From: JALOAT01 sp041685115 | GTDB taxonomy: Bacteria > Pseudomonadota > Gammaproteobacteria > Thiohalomonadales > Thiohalomonadaceae | Assembly: GCA_041685115.1 (NCBI GenBank) | Contig: JAWLGK010000006.1 | Span: 62,001-126,000, forward strand | Length of the DNA: 64,000 nucleotides | Reading direction: 5' to 3' | Shown: positions 40,286-55,200 of the stretch, piece after piece | Layout of the letters: the number at the start of each line of letters is the position of its first letter | Position numbering within the stretch: the stretch's first letter is position 1 | Made by a program: the position numbers and the translations under genes | Notes under the pieces: generated by a model | Database searches by the model: none | The model's input: only the letters and a program-made list of their open reading frames with translations | What the model was told of the DNA's origin: nothing

Positions 40286-43200
40286 ATGTCCAAGCAAATC
40301 ATCAACAACGCGGCGTTCAGAGCACGATGGCTCGTGCTGTCCGCGCTGTTGATGCTGCCGGCACTGTCATCAGGCATCGATATACGTGTCAGTTCGCCTC
40401 TCGGTTCGTCGGAGCAGGAATCCACCTACACCGTTGCCGTGGACGACTGCGGCAGCCTTGCCGCCATTCAGGCGGGTGTCGCAGGCAGTTTGCAGAGCTT
40501 TGCCGGTTCTGATGCCCGCCGCGAGATTTCCTCTCCCGAGTCATGTTTTTTTGATTTCTCTCTGAACGGTGTTGATCGCTTGTCGCCGCTCGTACGGCTG
40601 ACAAGAGTCGATGGTTCGGTGGTAGAGCACTCCGAGACGTTCGCGTACGACGACGTTCCCCCTTCAATCCGTTTCAAGAACGTTGCAATCACTGATGTTG
40701 ATTCAGAGCAGCAACGGCTCACTGTAATCATCGAAGCCTCCGATGACACGGATATCCACTACACGGGCTTCAATGTCTCGGGTCTACGTGCCTCCGATAT
40801 CCGCGCCGCGGGGGGGGTGATTGCCGAGGCAAAACACAAGGCCTTCGCGAAAACCACCACGGCCGAACGTGTCTACCCGATCAGTGACAGCCAAACCGAA
40901 TACGCGCTGTCGCTGCCCATCGACAGCGCGCTTCCCATCGAAGCCATCGCGCATGACGTGATCGTTCTGGTCGACGCCTTTGCAGTGGATGCCTCGGGTA
41001 ACCAGACGTCGCTGTCGAAAGTTGCATTCACCGGCGACAGCATCCAGGAGCAGGCGAAGTCGCTGATCGTTTCCAATAGTCGCATCGTCATCAATAACAT
41101 CCTGCAGACGCCGGTAATCCGCCCGGCAGTGGATTTTCAGTTCCGCGGAGTGGTGGATCTGTCCGGGCAGGGCAATGGCGTGTCCTATAGGTCCTCGCAT
41201 CCGAATCTGGTCGGCATCACCGGCGGCGGCGTCATTTACGCACTTCAGGAGACGGGGGAAACCGCCGTCAGCATCGAGGTCGAATATCCGGGCCTGGAGC
41301 CGGTGCAGATTCCGGTTGAGGTGGACTTCAGCAAAAATCTCGTCGGCCTCGCGCTCAAGGACTACGACGGAAACACGCCCTACGAACTGGAAGGTCTCAA
41401 CCGTTTCCAGAAACTGCCGGAGCTCGAAGGTGTTTTCGACGACGGCACCCGAGCCCAGATATCCACCAATTGGTCACCCGTCATCGGTATCGCCTCCCCA
41501 TACGATGCGGTCCTCGAAACGAACCGTCTTGGGGAAATCAGGGCAAAGGCAGTCATTCCTGCTACCAGCCCGGCATTCATCAGTGTTTCCCTCAAGGAAC
41601 TGCCCGGGATTCTGACGCCTGTGGCCGTGGCGGCGAAGGACACGCTGCCGACAGTGAGCCTTCAGGTGCCCTCACACATCGAACCTTCTCAGGAACTGGT
41701 ACTGAGGGCGGTGGCGCTGGATGACGTGGGCATCGCCGAGGTGCAATTCCTGCTTGACGGCGCAGTGATTGGCAGCCGTGCCGCAACGCCGTATGAACTG
41801 GTGCTGCCAATTTCGGAAGAATTGGAAGGAAGGACGCTCCTTCTTTCGGCTATCGCGACGGACAGTGCGGGCCAGAAATCGCGCAGCAGCGATTACTCCG
41901 TGCAGGTGAAGTCGCAGCCCAAGGCGGAGGTTCCGGCTTACAGCTTCGAACTTCCATCGGACGGTCTAAGGGCGGTGGAGAAAACACCGCTGGTTTTCCA
42001 GGTTGCCAGTTCACTGGGTGTCCTGCCCGACGTACTTCCACGCAGCGGTATCACGCACGTAGAGTTTTTCCTGGACGGGACGAAGCTGGGCGAGTCCGGC
42101 TTCCCACAGATTGAAGTTCGCAAGAAGCCGACGCTCGAGGGCGAGCAGGAGGAGATGTTCGAACTATGGCGGTTCGCCAGCAAGGTACCGACCGTCTCGA
42201 CCTTGGAAACCAGCATGTCGGTATCTGCGCGTCTGCATGTGAGCGCAGACGTCCACGAGGATGCCCCAGCCAAGTTGCTGCGGGTCATAAAGAATACCGA
42301 ACCGACCGCTCGTATCGTACAGCCGGTCGCCGGGACCAGCCTAACGGTGGGGCAGGAACTCACTCTCACAGCCGAGGTGGGCGACGATACCTTGCCGCTC
42401 AACACGCGTGTCGAACTGTACCTCAATGACGGCCTGATCAGCAGTCAGATCATCAAGGACGACGTAGACAACGTTGACAGCCTCGCTGCCCATACCCGAA
42501 CTGTCAGTTTCCGCTATAAGCCCGATCCGGAACAGCTGGGCGACACCCTGAGATTTCGCGTCAAGGTTGTGGATTATCATGACCGCGTCGCTTACTCCGA
42601 GACGCTGAAAATCAGCGTCAAAGGGGATCAGCCTCCCACCGTGGCGCTCGCAAATCCGGTGGAGGGCGCGTCGTTTGTATCCGGGCTTCCCATTCCCCTC
42701 CGTGCGACGGCGGTGGATGATCTCGGCGTCGCGCGGGTGGACTTCTATGTCAACTCCGTTCTGGTGGGGGCAGATGCCGCTGCGCCTTACGCATTCAGCT
42801 ACGAAACCCCTGAAGACATAGAGCGCGAACAGGTGCTGGTCATACATGCCGTTGCGACCGACAGTGCCGGACAGCGGGCCGAAAGCAACAGTGTCCGAGT
42901 CACGCTCGGACATGACGAAGAAGCCCCGGTCATCAATCTCGCATCGCCGCCGGTGAACGCAAGCCATGCGGGCAAAGATATTGCGGAGTTGATCGAGGAC
43001 AGCGAGTTCGTACTGAAGGTCGCGGGGTATGACAACGTCGGTGTAACGCGACTGGAGCTGTCCGGGGTGCGCAAGGACGGCAACGAATACGTATTGACTG
43101 GAAATGCCGCCGATGTGCTCAGTGGAGACGATTTTCCGTTGCAGCAGATTCCCGGGACTTTACGCGCCTATTCGGCACTTCGCCTGGTGCGTGCACCCGA

Positions 43201-46200
43201 ATTTTCCGATATCGAAGGTGCTCCGTTCGATGCTTACCCCGTGTCGGTCACAGCCTATGACGAGGCGGGGAACATGTCGCGCGTTGAGGTCGTCGTCGGT
43301 GTGCGCAAGGATCTCGCGCCGGCCGTGACCGAGCTGGTTACGGATCACCTCAATTATCTGCCGCTGGACACCGTGAAAGTCGATATTCTGGCCAAGGACG
43401 ATCGGGCGGTCCACCGGGTGGAGCTACGCTACAAGGTCGACGGCGCGATCCTGGCAACGCACGTGAAGACGGCGGGCGACGGTCTGGCGCCGATGGCTAT
43501 GGTGCAGGTCTCCGACACCGTCACGCTGTCTGAGCTGAATCTGCCTAACGATGACCAAGTGCTGCAGATCGAGGCGCTGGCCTTCGATCAGAAAGGGCAG
43601 TCCTCAGCGACATTCGTGCGTGACATCAGCATCAAAAAGGATACCAACGCGCCCTTGGGAGGCATCCAGGCACCCATACAGGGTTCCACGCTCTACGCAG
43701 GTGAGACGGTAACGGTGCAGTGGCGGGCCGTGGACGACAGCCGCATGAGGTCGGTGGCAATCGGAACCGGCGGCGGCACGCTGCATTCTCGCAATGACCT
43801 TTCCACCAAAAATGCGTCGGGTTCCTTCAGCTACAAGGTGCCCGCGGACAAATCCGAATTGGCGCTTGAGCTTACCGCGACAGACGTTTTCGGCAACAGC
43901 GCCACCACGCAGTGGCACTTCGACATCGCCAACGATCAGCCCCCGACCGTCAGCATTCGCGATCCCGCCGCGGGCTCCCGCTATCTCGAAGGAGAATCCT
44001 TCACCATCAATGCGCTGGCCAGCGACGATCGCGGCCTCAAGCGCGTCAGCTTCTTCACGCGCGCAGGTGAGCAGGAGACCATCATCAAAGAGTACACCGG
44101 CTCGCAGTTGGAGAGCGTGGTCGCGGGGGCTGGCTATTTCAGTGCCGGTATGCGGGCGCCCAGCAACGGAAGCCTCGCTCTCGGGGTGCGCGTGGTTGAC
44201 AGCGGCGGCCAGGTTGCCGTGGCTTTGCTCGATCTCGAGGTCCTGGACGACGAGGAGGCACCCGCAATCAATCTGAGCTTGCCGGACAGGAGTCTTTCCC
44301 TGTACCCGGGCAGCAGTTTCGAAGTGGCTGGAACCGGCATCGATAACGTGCACATCCGCGACATTTCACCGTACTTCGTGACCGCGGATGGCGAGCAGAT
44401 CAACCTCACGTGGGAGGTGTTCGGCCGCAAGGATCGCGTCGAGCAGATCCGCGTCGCCAACCCGGGCACCTTCGGCTCCATAGTGGCCGGCGAACGTTTC
44501 CACACGACCTTCAATGCCCGCGTACGCATTCCTCCGGGGTATCGGGATCGTGCCGGCGAAACGCTTGCATTCAAGGTGCGCGCAAGCGATCACGGCGTGA
44601 ACAGCACCGATTCGCCGCCTGTCAACATCACCATCCGCGCCGACGAGGAAGCGCCGACTATCCAGGTGTCGAGCCCGGGAACTACGGTCTATGAACAGCA
44701 GGCGGTTCATCTGGGCGTGGCCATCGCCGACAACATCGCCGTGGCGAGTTACCGTGTCAGCCTTATCGATCACGAGACGCGCGTCTTACTCGCCGCTTCG
44801 GGTCTGAACGAGGCGACGGTGCAAATCGCTGAGAACGGCGTCGTCGACCTGCAACGTTATATGCCATTGAGTGCCCAGGGCGCGGAATTCACCCTGGTTA
44901 TCGAGGCCGCAGATACCAGCGGAAATTCCACCACGGCTTCCCACAAAGTACAGGTCAAACCCGATCAGCCGCCACAGGTGCAATTGGTTTCCAGGGAGCC
45001 GGACACGGCGCCCGTTCAGGGTTCGCCCGCCTTCTATACCTTCGAGGCCAAGGATGACTATGTCGGCTTGGGTGCCGAGCTCAAGTTTTTCCCGGTCTTT
45101 ACCTCGTTGAGCGGGATGGACGATCATGAAAACGGGCGTGCCGTTCGAGGCGGAAATGTGCCTGCGGGGTCGGCACTCGAACAACGGGAACGTATCGAGT
45201 TCGACTATCCCGAGGCTCAGGACGTCAGTGGGTCGCTGTATTTCAATGGCAAAGAGTATTGGCGCTTCGCCGGCGGAAAAGCGATCGGTGCCGCGAGCGA
45301 GCTGACTACCATCGATTCGGTTCGTGTCACGTTCGCGGGTTTGACGACGCATTACGAACTGGAATACCGCACCGCCAATCAATGCATGGGCGTGTACTCG
45401 AAAGTGCGGATTTCGGCGCAAGAACTGGTGGCGGACGGCGGCATCCTGAATCTCAACACCCGACTTCCCGGCGACGCTACCGACGTGGTGATTCGTCCTG
45501 AATTCACGACTCCTGACGGCAGCCTTGTGAATACCTTCCTGTCGGCACTGCACATTGAGCGGGCGAGTATTCCAGGCAGTTTCAGGTACTCGGATGCGGG
45601 ACGTGCGCAGAACGTCGGCGGGCACAGCGTCACGACCCTGTATCTGGCTGATGCAGGGCGGCAGGACGGCAGCCCCGGGTTCATCCACGTGGGCAGGCTT
45701 GCAGGCAGTACGCAGCGGACCACGCGTCAGAACCGCTTCTTCATCGTGCCCGCGTCTCTGCCCGGGCAGGACTTCCAGATCTTCGGCGTAGTGACCGACA
45801 GGTTGTCGGTCCAGCGTGCCATGGCACCGTTGGCGGCTCTGGGCGTAGACCGCATCGGGATCGATGATGATGCGCCCACGTTGAAGGTCGTCGCCCCGGT
45901 AGGGGGAACGCCCACCACGCGGGAAGCGCGCATCCCGGTCAACGTGACCATCGGCGACAACAGTCTCGGTCTGGAGAGCGTCAAGCTGTATGACGACAAC
46001 GGCTTGGTGCGTGAGCAGGGCGGCGTCTTCGGCCGGGCGGAGTACCGGTTCACCTACGATGTACCGGACGCCTACCGTTCCGGGGAACTGGCCTTGACCC
46101 TGGTGGCACAGGATCGGGCGGGTCGTACCGCCACCGGTCATATCGCGCTGCCCATCGCGGACAACGAGCCGCCACAGCTTACCTTGCGGGAGTTCGCGAG

Positions 46201-49200
46201 TTACAAAGTCAACGGTATCTACCGCAAGGTGCTGAATCAGGCGGCCAGGCTCAATTCCGGCGAATTCTGGGTGCGAGTGGGCGAGTCCTTCCGCCTGAGT
46301 GCGGCGCTGAACGACGATGCCGGGCTGCGGCGTTACACCATCACGCGGATCAACCGCGATGGTTCGCGAACCGTCGAATACGAGAAGACAGTGAACCAGC
46401 CCGCCTGTCCCGGGTCGCCGGTGAAATCCATTCCCAACGAAGCGGCGGAGATCCCCTTCCATCAGTCGGAGCCCACCGAATATGAATTGTTGTTGGAGGA
46501 CAACACGGGGCAGGTGACGCGCCGATCTTTCCTGGTGCATCCCCAGAGCAACGTGGCACCGGAAATTCGCATCACGGCTCCCGCCGATCAGCAGTACATC
46601 GTCGCCGGCACATTCCGCATCAAAGTGGGTGTGGTGGCGGCTGACGACCGTGAGCTGAGTGATGGCAACCTGCGATTGTTCGCCAACGGCATCGCGTTAC
46701 AGAGGCTTCAACAACTCGATGAGGCTGCCGGGGGCAGCGCGGTCATCAACCAGGCGTTCGATGAAATCTACGATGCCTTCGAGCACAAGTATTCGGTCCA
46801 GATCGCCGATGAGTACGGTAGACCGGACAGCCCGTACGCGACTCAGGCATCGTTCGTTTACGCCGTTCCCTCGGGGCTAATTCGCTTCAATGAGGAGATC
46901 ACACTAACAGCACAGGTGCAGGATTCCGACGGCGCGGCCGGCCGTGATGAAATCAAATTCTTTGGCGCCGCCGATGAAATCAATCCCGAGGTCGCCATCG
47001 TGCGTCCGGCGGTAGGTTACGGCCCGCCCGAGTATTCGGATTTTGAACTGGCATTGCGCGGCTATGACAACGTCAAGGTGGCGCGTCTGGAGATTTACAC
47101 CACCTTCGGGGTAAAGAAGGCGGACACTTCGTACGAAGTGCTGCCTTACACAGGGGCTCTGCGGACCATTGCCAGCATTCCTGACCTCGATGCCGATCCG
47201 GTCACCACGAACAACATCGACACGCCGCTATATCACCAGATGGTGCACGTTCCCCGCATGGCCGAACTCGCCGGCCGTTTCCCGGGACTCACGATATCGG
47301 ATGGAGTCCGCTTCGACATATGGATCAAAGTGGTTGCCTTTGACCATTCCGGCAATACCCGCAGCCGTGAAATCAGCTATCCGGTGCGCGTGGACGAGCG
47401 CCCGGTGGTGGATGTGATCAAGCCTCTGGACGGTAGTAAGCAGGTTGAAAACACGCCGCTCTATGTGAATGTCAACGCCTACGACGACGTGGGTATCGAC
47501 TCCCTGCGTCTGGTTGCCTACCGCGGATCGGAGGGCCAGGAAACGGAAACCTACAGCCTGCGCCTGCGTCAGCCTCCCTTCAACTTCATGGTGCCATTGC
47601 CTCCGTTCGATCCGGACGATGCCGCACGGAACCGGGTTCGTGTATACGTGGAGGCGATCGATACCTACGGTGCCGCCTTCGGTGACCTGGACAAGCACAT
47701 CGCCACCGAATCTGTCAGCGTCGAAATCATCGGTGACGAGCCGCCGAGCGTGAGCATCGGTATGCCCACAGACGGCCATCGCATCACCGAGGGCGATTAT
47801 CTGCTCGTGCAGCTGAACGCCATCGATGACGTGGGCATCGACAAGGTGATGCTGAACGTGGCCGGCCTGCTGAGCGGGGACCGCAGTCTGACCGATACCA
47901 GCTATCCCTACGAGTTCCTGTTGGAAGTGCCATTTGGCCAGGCAGGAACGGATTTGGTGCTCACCGCTTCCGTGACGGAGACCCGTCCCCAGGGTGTGCC
48001 ACGCTCGACCGAAACGCTGCAGCCGGTCGTTGTCCACGTGGACAAGGATCTGGAAGCGCCGGAGCTGGCCATCCGGCTGCCTGTTGCGGGCGGCGCTACT
48101 GTCGCCGAACAGCGCAGCCTCTCCTATGACCTCGATGTGCGCGACAACGTGCGTGTCACCTCGGTGAAGGTTCAGATGTTCGCCGACAAGAACCAGGACG
48201 GCGTGTTCGACGAGGCGGAGGAGGTGCGTCAGGCCCTGCTGTTGGCCCCGCCGTACAGTGGTAGCCTGGTCGTGGATCGGATCGCCGCTTACCTGCCCCA
48301 AACGGCGGGGGAAGACCTGCCTCACGAGCTGCCGCTGCTGTTCCGGGCAAGCGCACGCGATGGCGCCGGCAATGTTTCGACGGAGGACAGGCCGGTTCTG
48401 CTGGTGCGCAACCTGCCGCCTCAGGTTCAGGAGATCCAGATCCTCGATGCACGCGGTTACAACCTGGGCCAGGTGAGCGAAGTGACCGCCGGCCGGGGCA
48501 TCGTGGTGAACGTCGTCGCCAACGATCCGGAGGCTGGCGTGGGCGAGGCAACCTTGTGGCGGGGCGACGGCCCTCAGGCCGAAAGCCTGGAATTCAACAA
48601 GGTGGGCACCGATTCCGCGGCACCGTTCCAGTTCCATGTCCAGATCCCGGCGGACCGGGTAGGTGACGTGATCGGTTTCCGCGCCAGTGCCACGGACGTG
48701 GACGGCAACCAATCCACGCTGTCGGCGCCGCGTATCATCAGGATCGTGGCAGACAAACCACCGACAGCGAAAATCGTCAAGCCCGCCAACGATCACAGTG
48801 TCATCATCGATGGGCAGGTTCTGGAAATCCTGGTGGAAGCGCTGGATGACCTTGGCATCGGCGGCATCGACAAGGTCGAGTTCCACCTGAACGGCGACAT
48901 CGTTTACACCGCCTACGCCAGCGAGAGCGCGAAGGGCGCCAGTGGCCAGGAGCATGTCTATCGTGCTGTCATCGAGCCGCCCCCCGACGTCGCAGGGTTT
49001 GCGATCCAGGCCGTGGCTTACGACGTACTCGGCCAGAAGGGCCAATCGCAGGTCGTTCATATCGGACGGGTGGAAGACACGGTGGCACCCAAGCTTGATG
49101 TCATCTACCCCCTGGACAAGGAAATCCTCGCCACCGGCGAGGCCGTGATCGCAGTGGCGGCGGTTTCGGATATCGGTGTCGAGGAAGACCGCCAGGTCAT

Positions 49201-52200
49201 CATGACCTGGACGCGGGAGTATCAGGACGAGACGGGTGAATGGGTCACCCTGGACTCCAACCAACTCCCACTGTTCCGCAATGATGACAAAAATGTCAGG
49301 CCGGAGATTTCCGTCAGCGACCCCGACAACCACTACTACATCTACTGGGCCAAGTTCGCCGACGGGCGCATCCTTCGCCGTGGCGGTCACCGCAACGAGC
49401 GGGTCCGTGTCACCACGGTGGTGAAAACGCCTAATCATCAGGCGAAGTCGGAGTCGCTCCACGAAGTAGGCATGCCCGTCACGGAGAGGCGTTTCCTGCA
49501 ACCCGCAGCCAATGCCAAGGCGGCTGCAAAGACCGTCTACTACAACGCAGTATCGCAGTACAAAGCGCCGGACCGCACCGGCGCCATGATCGGCGCCTGG
49601 TCCACCATCGATCCCATCAAGGTCGAGGAGGGCCTGGGCACCGACTACACCGTCGTCGCGCCGAAGCACTGTCCCGTATGTACCGGCCTGTTCCTGGCGG
49701 ACATGGCGGCCGAGCAGAACGAGTCCGGTGATGTGTTCGTCTATTCCGAACTGCTGAACGAAGCGAGCGAGATCTTCACTGGTACGATTTCCGCATTGCA
49801 TGCAGACGCCAATCTGGTCATGGCGGGCAAGCAGGGCGTACCGCCTGACTACGCTCAACCCGACGGGTATCCGAACTCCTTCACAAGCGCGCTGGAAAGC
49901 GAGATCGAGAAAGATCCTGAAACGGGCGGTATCCATCTGGGGAACCGCGAGGGCGAACTGCTGATTTTCTCCATCCGTAACGGCGATGGTCAGTTCGGGC
50001 TTGCCTATCAGATGGTGGGGCGCATCGATTTACCCTACATCCAGGTTTATGGTCTGGACCGCAAGGACAGCCTGGCCCTGGTGGCCAATGGCCACGGTGG
50101 TGTTCAGGTCATCGACATCGCCAATCCCGGTGCTCCGTTCCGCATCGGCTACATCAAGCCGAACGGCTACGCCCGCGACGTGAAGATCAAGGACAAGTAC
50201 GCCTTCATCGCTGCATCGCACGAAGGTGTGGTCGTGGCGGATATCGAAGATCCGTCGCTGCCTATCGTTGCCGTCATCGATACTCTCGGTGTGGCCAATC
50301 GCCTGCAGATTGTCGGCAACAGACTCTATGTGACCGACATGGCCGGAGACGGCCAGATTTCGCAGCTCAACGAAATCGACATCTCGGATCCCCACCATCC
50401 GACGCTGAAACGGGTGATCGAACTGCGGCCGGCGCGCTCCGATCTGGTCTCCAAGGGTGTGTATGCGGTGAATGTCGCCGGCAATCTGGCCTACGCGAGC
50501 GTGCTCTATGCCGACCAGGAGGACACGCCTGCGCAGTCCGTGGTGGAAATCATCGATCTGGAGAAGATCGACGACACGACCCTGGATGCCACGATCCCGG
50601 TGATGGTGGATCGCGATGCCGAGGTCGCCAACTTCGCGGTGCGCGACCTGACGCTCGCCCGTGGCGCCATGCAGGCAGCGGCAGGTCGCCGGGGCATCAA
50701 CCGGATCGAGCTGACTGAATTGGCGGTGGTCGATCATCAACCCGCCGCAGCGGCGATGCAGGTGCCCACCGATCTCGCGCAAATCGAGATCGAGCTTTCC
50801 GCCGTGTTGCCTCCCGACACGGATCTGACCCGCTACCTGCGGGTATACCGGGGCGGCGTGCTGCCTGACGGCGCCGGCGAGTATTTGCTGGGTGAAGAGA
50901 TCAGCACCGACTTCGACATGGCGTTCGGGCAGCGTGACGGCGAACCGGCCTATCGCTTCCTGCGCCTGACGCCGGGAGAGGCGCTGGTACCGGGCATGGA
51001 ATACACAGTGGTGGTACGCGAAGGTTTGGCGCCGCTGACCGGCTACGCCCTGGCCCGGGATTACCGGTTCTCCTTCTTCACGTCCGCCGCCGGTGACGCC
51101 CTGCCTCCGGAGATCGTCACTATCGCACCCAACGCGGGCGGCATTGATGGCGGCACCGAAGTGGTGATCCGTGGCCACCACTTTGGCGCCAGCCCGCAGG
51201 TGCATATCGGCGGTCAGAGCGTGGTGGTGGACGAAGTGTTGCCCGCGGATGGCGAAGATCCCTACGACCGCATCCGGGTCACCACACTGCCGCATTACGC
51301 CGGTCCCGCCGCGGTTCAGGTGACCAATGACGCCGGCCTGACGCACCGTGTGCTCGGTGGCTTCACCTATCTGGATATGCTGCACATCTCCCATGTGACG
51401 CCGGCAGTGGTGCGGGTGGACCAGTCGGGCATCGGCGACCTGGTCGACATCGTCGGTTACGGCTTCCATAAGGGCGTGGTGCTGCGCGCCTATCCTACGG
51501 GACGTTTCGACCAGGCCATCGAACAGCCCATCGACCAGGACCACCTGAAGCTCGACAGCGCACAGCGCATGAGCTGGCGCGTACCCGGCTTCGGCGAACA
51601 GTTCCGCGGCTTCATCGACCTGGAACTCAGCGATCCCCAGGAACGTCGTGCCATTCTGCCCAAGGCCTTGTTCATGGGCCGCCTGGGCGTGAATCGCGCG
51701 CTGGAGAACGAGAAACCTTTCAGTTACGACCAGTTACGCAAAGAGCTGAAGCGCATCGACCAAGGCCTTCCGCCTTTGCACGTCCCCGATCCGCTCAAGC
51801 TGCCCCCGGGCAAGATCGTCGGTTTGGCATCCGACATCCGGCTTAATCTGTTCTATGTCCTTGGGGCGCCAGTAAGGGTGGGGCGTGATGAGGATGTGGA
51901 ATGGTCGCGGCCCGGCCCCATGCCAAGTGAGATCATGCACGAGGAAGAACTGCGTCATTTCGTCACGCCGGGTTGGATCAGTTTGGTGCATTACCAGCGC
52001 GACCGGCTGAACGAAGCGGCGCCCATGCACGGACTCGGCTATTACGATCTGCCCCAGGATCTGAATCCTTCGGCACTGGTACTGGGCGAAAACCACCTGT
52101 ATGTCACCGCCAAAGGCTACGAATTCCCCAACATCGATACCCTGTACGAGAACCAGGTATGGCTCCTGGTTTACGACCGGGAGGATCGCCTGCCCGGCGA

Positions 52201-55200
52201 ACTGGCGCCGGACGACAGCGCCAAGGATCGTGACATTCTGTACAGCCTGCCATTGCCGCTCAAAAAGGCGCCGAAGGGGCTGGCGGTCAAGGACGGCCTG
52301 CTGATAGTGAATGCCGGTGAAGAGGGCGTGGTGGTGTTGAGCCTGGCCAACCCGCTCAAGCCCACTGTGGTGCACACGGTCAAAGAAGCGCTGATCAACG
52401 GCGTGCGCGAGGAACTCGAGGTCACCGACATTGCAGTGTCGGGCCATGTGCTGCACGTGACGGCCGTCATTGGCAGCGATCGCGATGTGGCCCTTTACAA
52501 TCTACCGTTCGACCTCGCCAAGCCGAGTCTTCCCCAGCTTGGCGCACAGCCCCTGCCCGCAAATGGGTACGACGGTACCAAGACGCCGGTGGCGACGCGC
52601 AACACCCTGGCGTTCAGCGGCAGTGGCCTGGAACTACGCGATGTCTCAAATCCCGACAACGCGCGCGTGACCGGGCGCTACGTCGACAACGGCTTCCGCT
52701 TGCCCGGTAGTCCGGCTGGCGTGGATGCGGTCGGCACCATCGTTGCGCAGGTTCGCCGCGAAAAGTGCAGCATCCCTGATATCAAGGAAAGGTTCGAAAG
52801 TTATTTCCTGAATCTGGTTGACACCAGCCGTCCCGAACTGGTCGAGGTCATCGATGCGGTGCGTGTCGCCTGGTGCGTGCCCCTCCGGGATAGCATTCCG
52901 GTTTATGAGTCCACCGATATTTCCGGGGTCCCGCTGCACTACACGGATGACGGTGTCGTCCTGCTCGCCACCGTGCCGCCGGGCGCCAGGGATCGTACCG
53001 ATCTGAAACTGGTGGACACCCTGACGCCGGATCTCGTCAGCCATTTCCCCGCGCAGGATGCACTGGGCGTGGCGCGCGACACGGTGGTCCGTCTGGTATT
53101 CACCCAGCCCATCCCCATCCCCGACGGTGAATCGGAACTGGCGTATTTGTCCCGCTATCTTGCCTTGCTGCATGACGACGGCACGGCGCAAGGCGCCGCG
53201 GTGGAAATCGGCATCGCCAGCGATGTCGATGATCCGCGCGTGCTGCTCGTTACGCCTTCCGCACCGCTGGACGCCGCTGCGAAGTACCGCCTCGAATTGA
53301 AACCCGAACTGGGCAGCCGCCGTACGGCAGGCCTGTTCAATCATGTCATTCATTTCGCCACCGGACAGGGCTTCGGCCCGGCGCCGGAGATCGTGCAAGT
53401 CACGCCCTCGGCGGTGACGGTGGACGGCGGCGAATTGAACGTGGTCCTGCGCCACGGCGGTAGCCCGAGCTTCCTGGTCTCCGGCGAACCCGCCGACATC
53501 GTCGCCCAGGAAGACTTGGGTGAAGGGGAAGTGCGCTATACCCTCACGGCGCCGCCGCATTATCCCGGGGCGGCCGAACTCACTGTCATCGAAAGTGATG
53601 GGCGTCGCAGCAGCCGCCTCGGCGCGATTCAGTATGTGGAGCCGCTGGTGGTGAACACTCTGGAACCGGCGTCGGGGAGCGTCAACGGCGGTACCCGCGT
53701 GACGGTGACCGGCAAGGGCTTCCAGAGCGGCACCCTGCGCACCCGCGTCTACCTGAACGACACGGAAGTACCGGCCAATCAGGTGAAGGTGATCAGCCCT
53801 GACGCGATGGAATTCGTCACCACGCCCGGGCAGCTGGGCTGGGCGGAGGTACGCATCGAACTGGACAACGGGCAGTTCGCGGTGCTGCCCCAGGGCTTCC
53901 AGTATCTCCAACCTGTCAAGGCCCAGATCGAAGGCGCCAAAGGACAGCGCTTTTACGACATCGACATCGACCCGAGCGGCACCTGGCTGGTGGCCGCCGC
54001 CGGTCGGGACGGCGTGGTGATCTACAACATCGATTCCTCCACCGTGATCGGCGACGATGAAAACGTCGCCAATGCAGATGACCTGCTGGAACTGGTGGAT
54101 AACAACGACGACGGTCAGGATGATCGCATAGTCGCACGCATTCCCCTGCCGGGCGGTTTCGCCGCCTTGGGCGTGGAGGCCAACTTCGAACGAAACAAGG
54201 ATCGGCTGTTCGTGACAGCCGCGCGCATGGACGGAGACGGGGTGGTGAGCGATGGCCGTCTGTTCATCATCGCCGTCGACAGCGTCGACATGCGCAGCAG
54301 CACCGTGGTGCGCAGCCTGGCGCTGGACGCCGCCTACGCGAAAGGTCTGGTCGTCGAGAACAACCAGACACTGGTGGCCATGGCGGAGAAGGGCCTCGGT
54401 GTGGTGGACGCCTACCTGCACACCAAGGCTTATCTTGCCGACAATCTTGCGTTGCCGCAGAACAAGCGGGCGTTGGATGTGGCGCGGGTCCCACGGCCGG
54501 CGGGACACGATGCGACCTATGCCGTGGTGGGCGGCGACTACGATTTCGCCACATTGATGCTGACGGAGAAGGAGACCCACGGCGGCGGCGGTTTCCATTT
54601 GATCGAACGCCATCCCGAAATGGGGCTGCGGCTGCGTGGTTCGTTGGACATCCCGGCCTCCAAGGTCGTGGTCAACGGACGGATCGCCTATCTGGCGGCC
54701 GGCGACGGCGGTCTGGTGATCGTCGACGTATCGGATCTGGATCGCCCCCGCGTGCTGTCCCGCGTGAACACCGTCGGCTACGTCTACGACCTTGCCTTCA
54801 ATGGCAACACGGTTTACCTGGCGCTGGGCAGCAGGGGCCTGCTTTCGGTGGATGTGACCGATCCGCGCCAGCCTGTGGCGGTTGGGGGCCACGCACGGTT
54901 CGGTGGGGCCACCATCCAGGTGGTGGAAGCTACCGCTTATTCGGCCATGGGCGCCGGCTTCAATACCACCGACAAAGGCGTGGTGCAGGAGTCCCCTGAC
55001 GTCTTGCTGAAACTCCACAGCGTGGATCCGACTGGCGGCATCCTGGACCGTGATACCGAAGGCCGGCTCAAGGTACGACTGCGCTTCAACAAGGCCATCG
55101 ACCAGTTCCCCGGCAATGCACAGTTCTTCTACGCGGAAGATGCAGGCGGCAAGCTGCTGGGCAGCCGCGTGGAGATCGTCAACAACGACGCCATTGTCTA

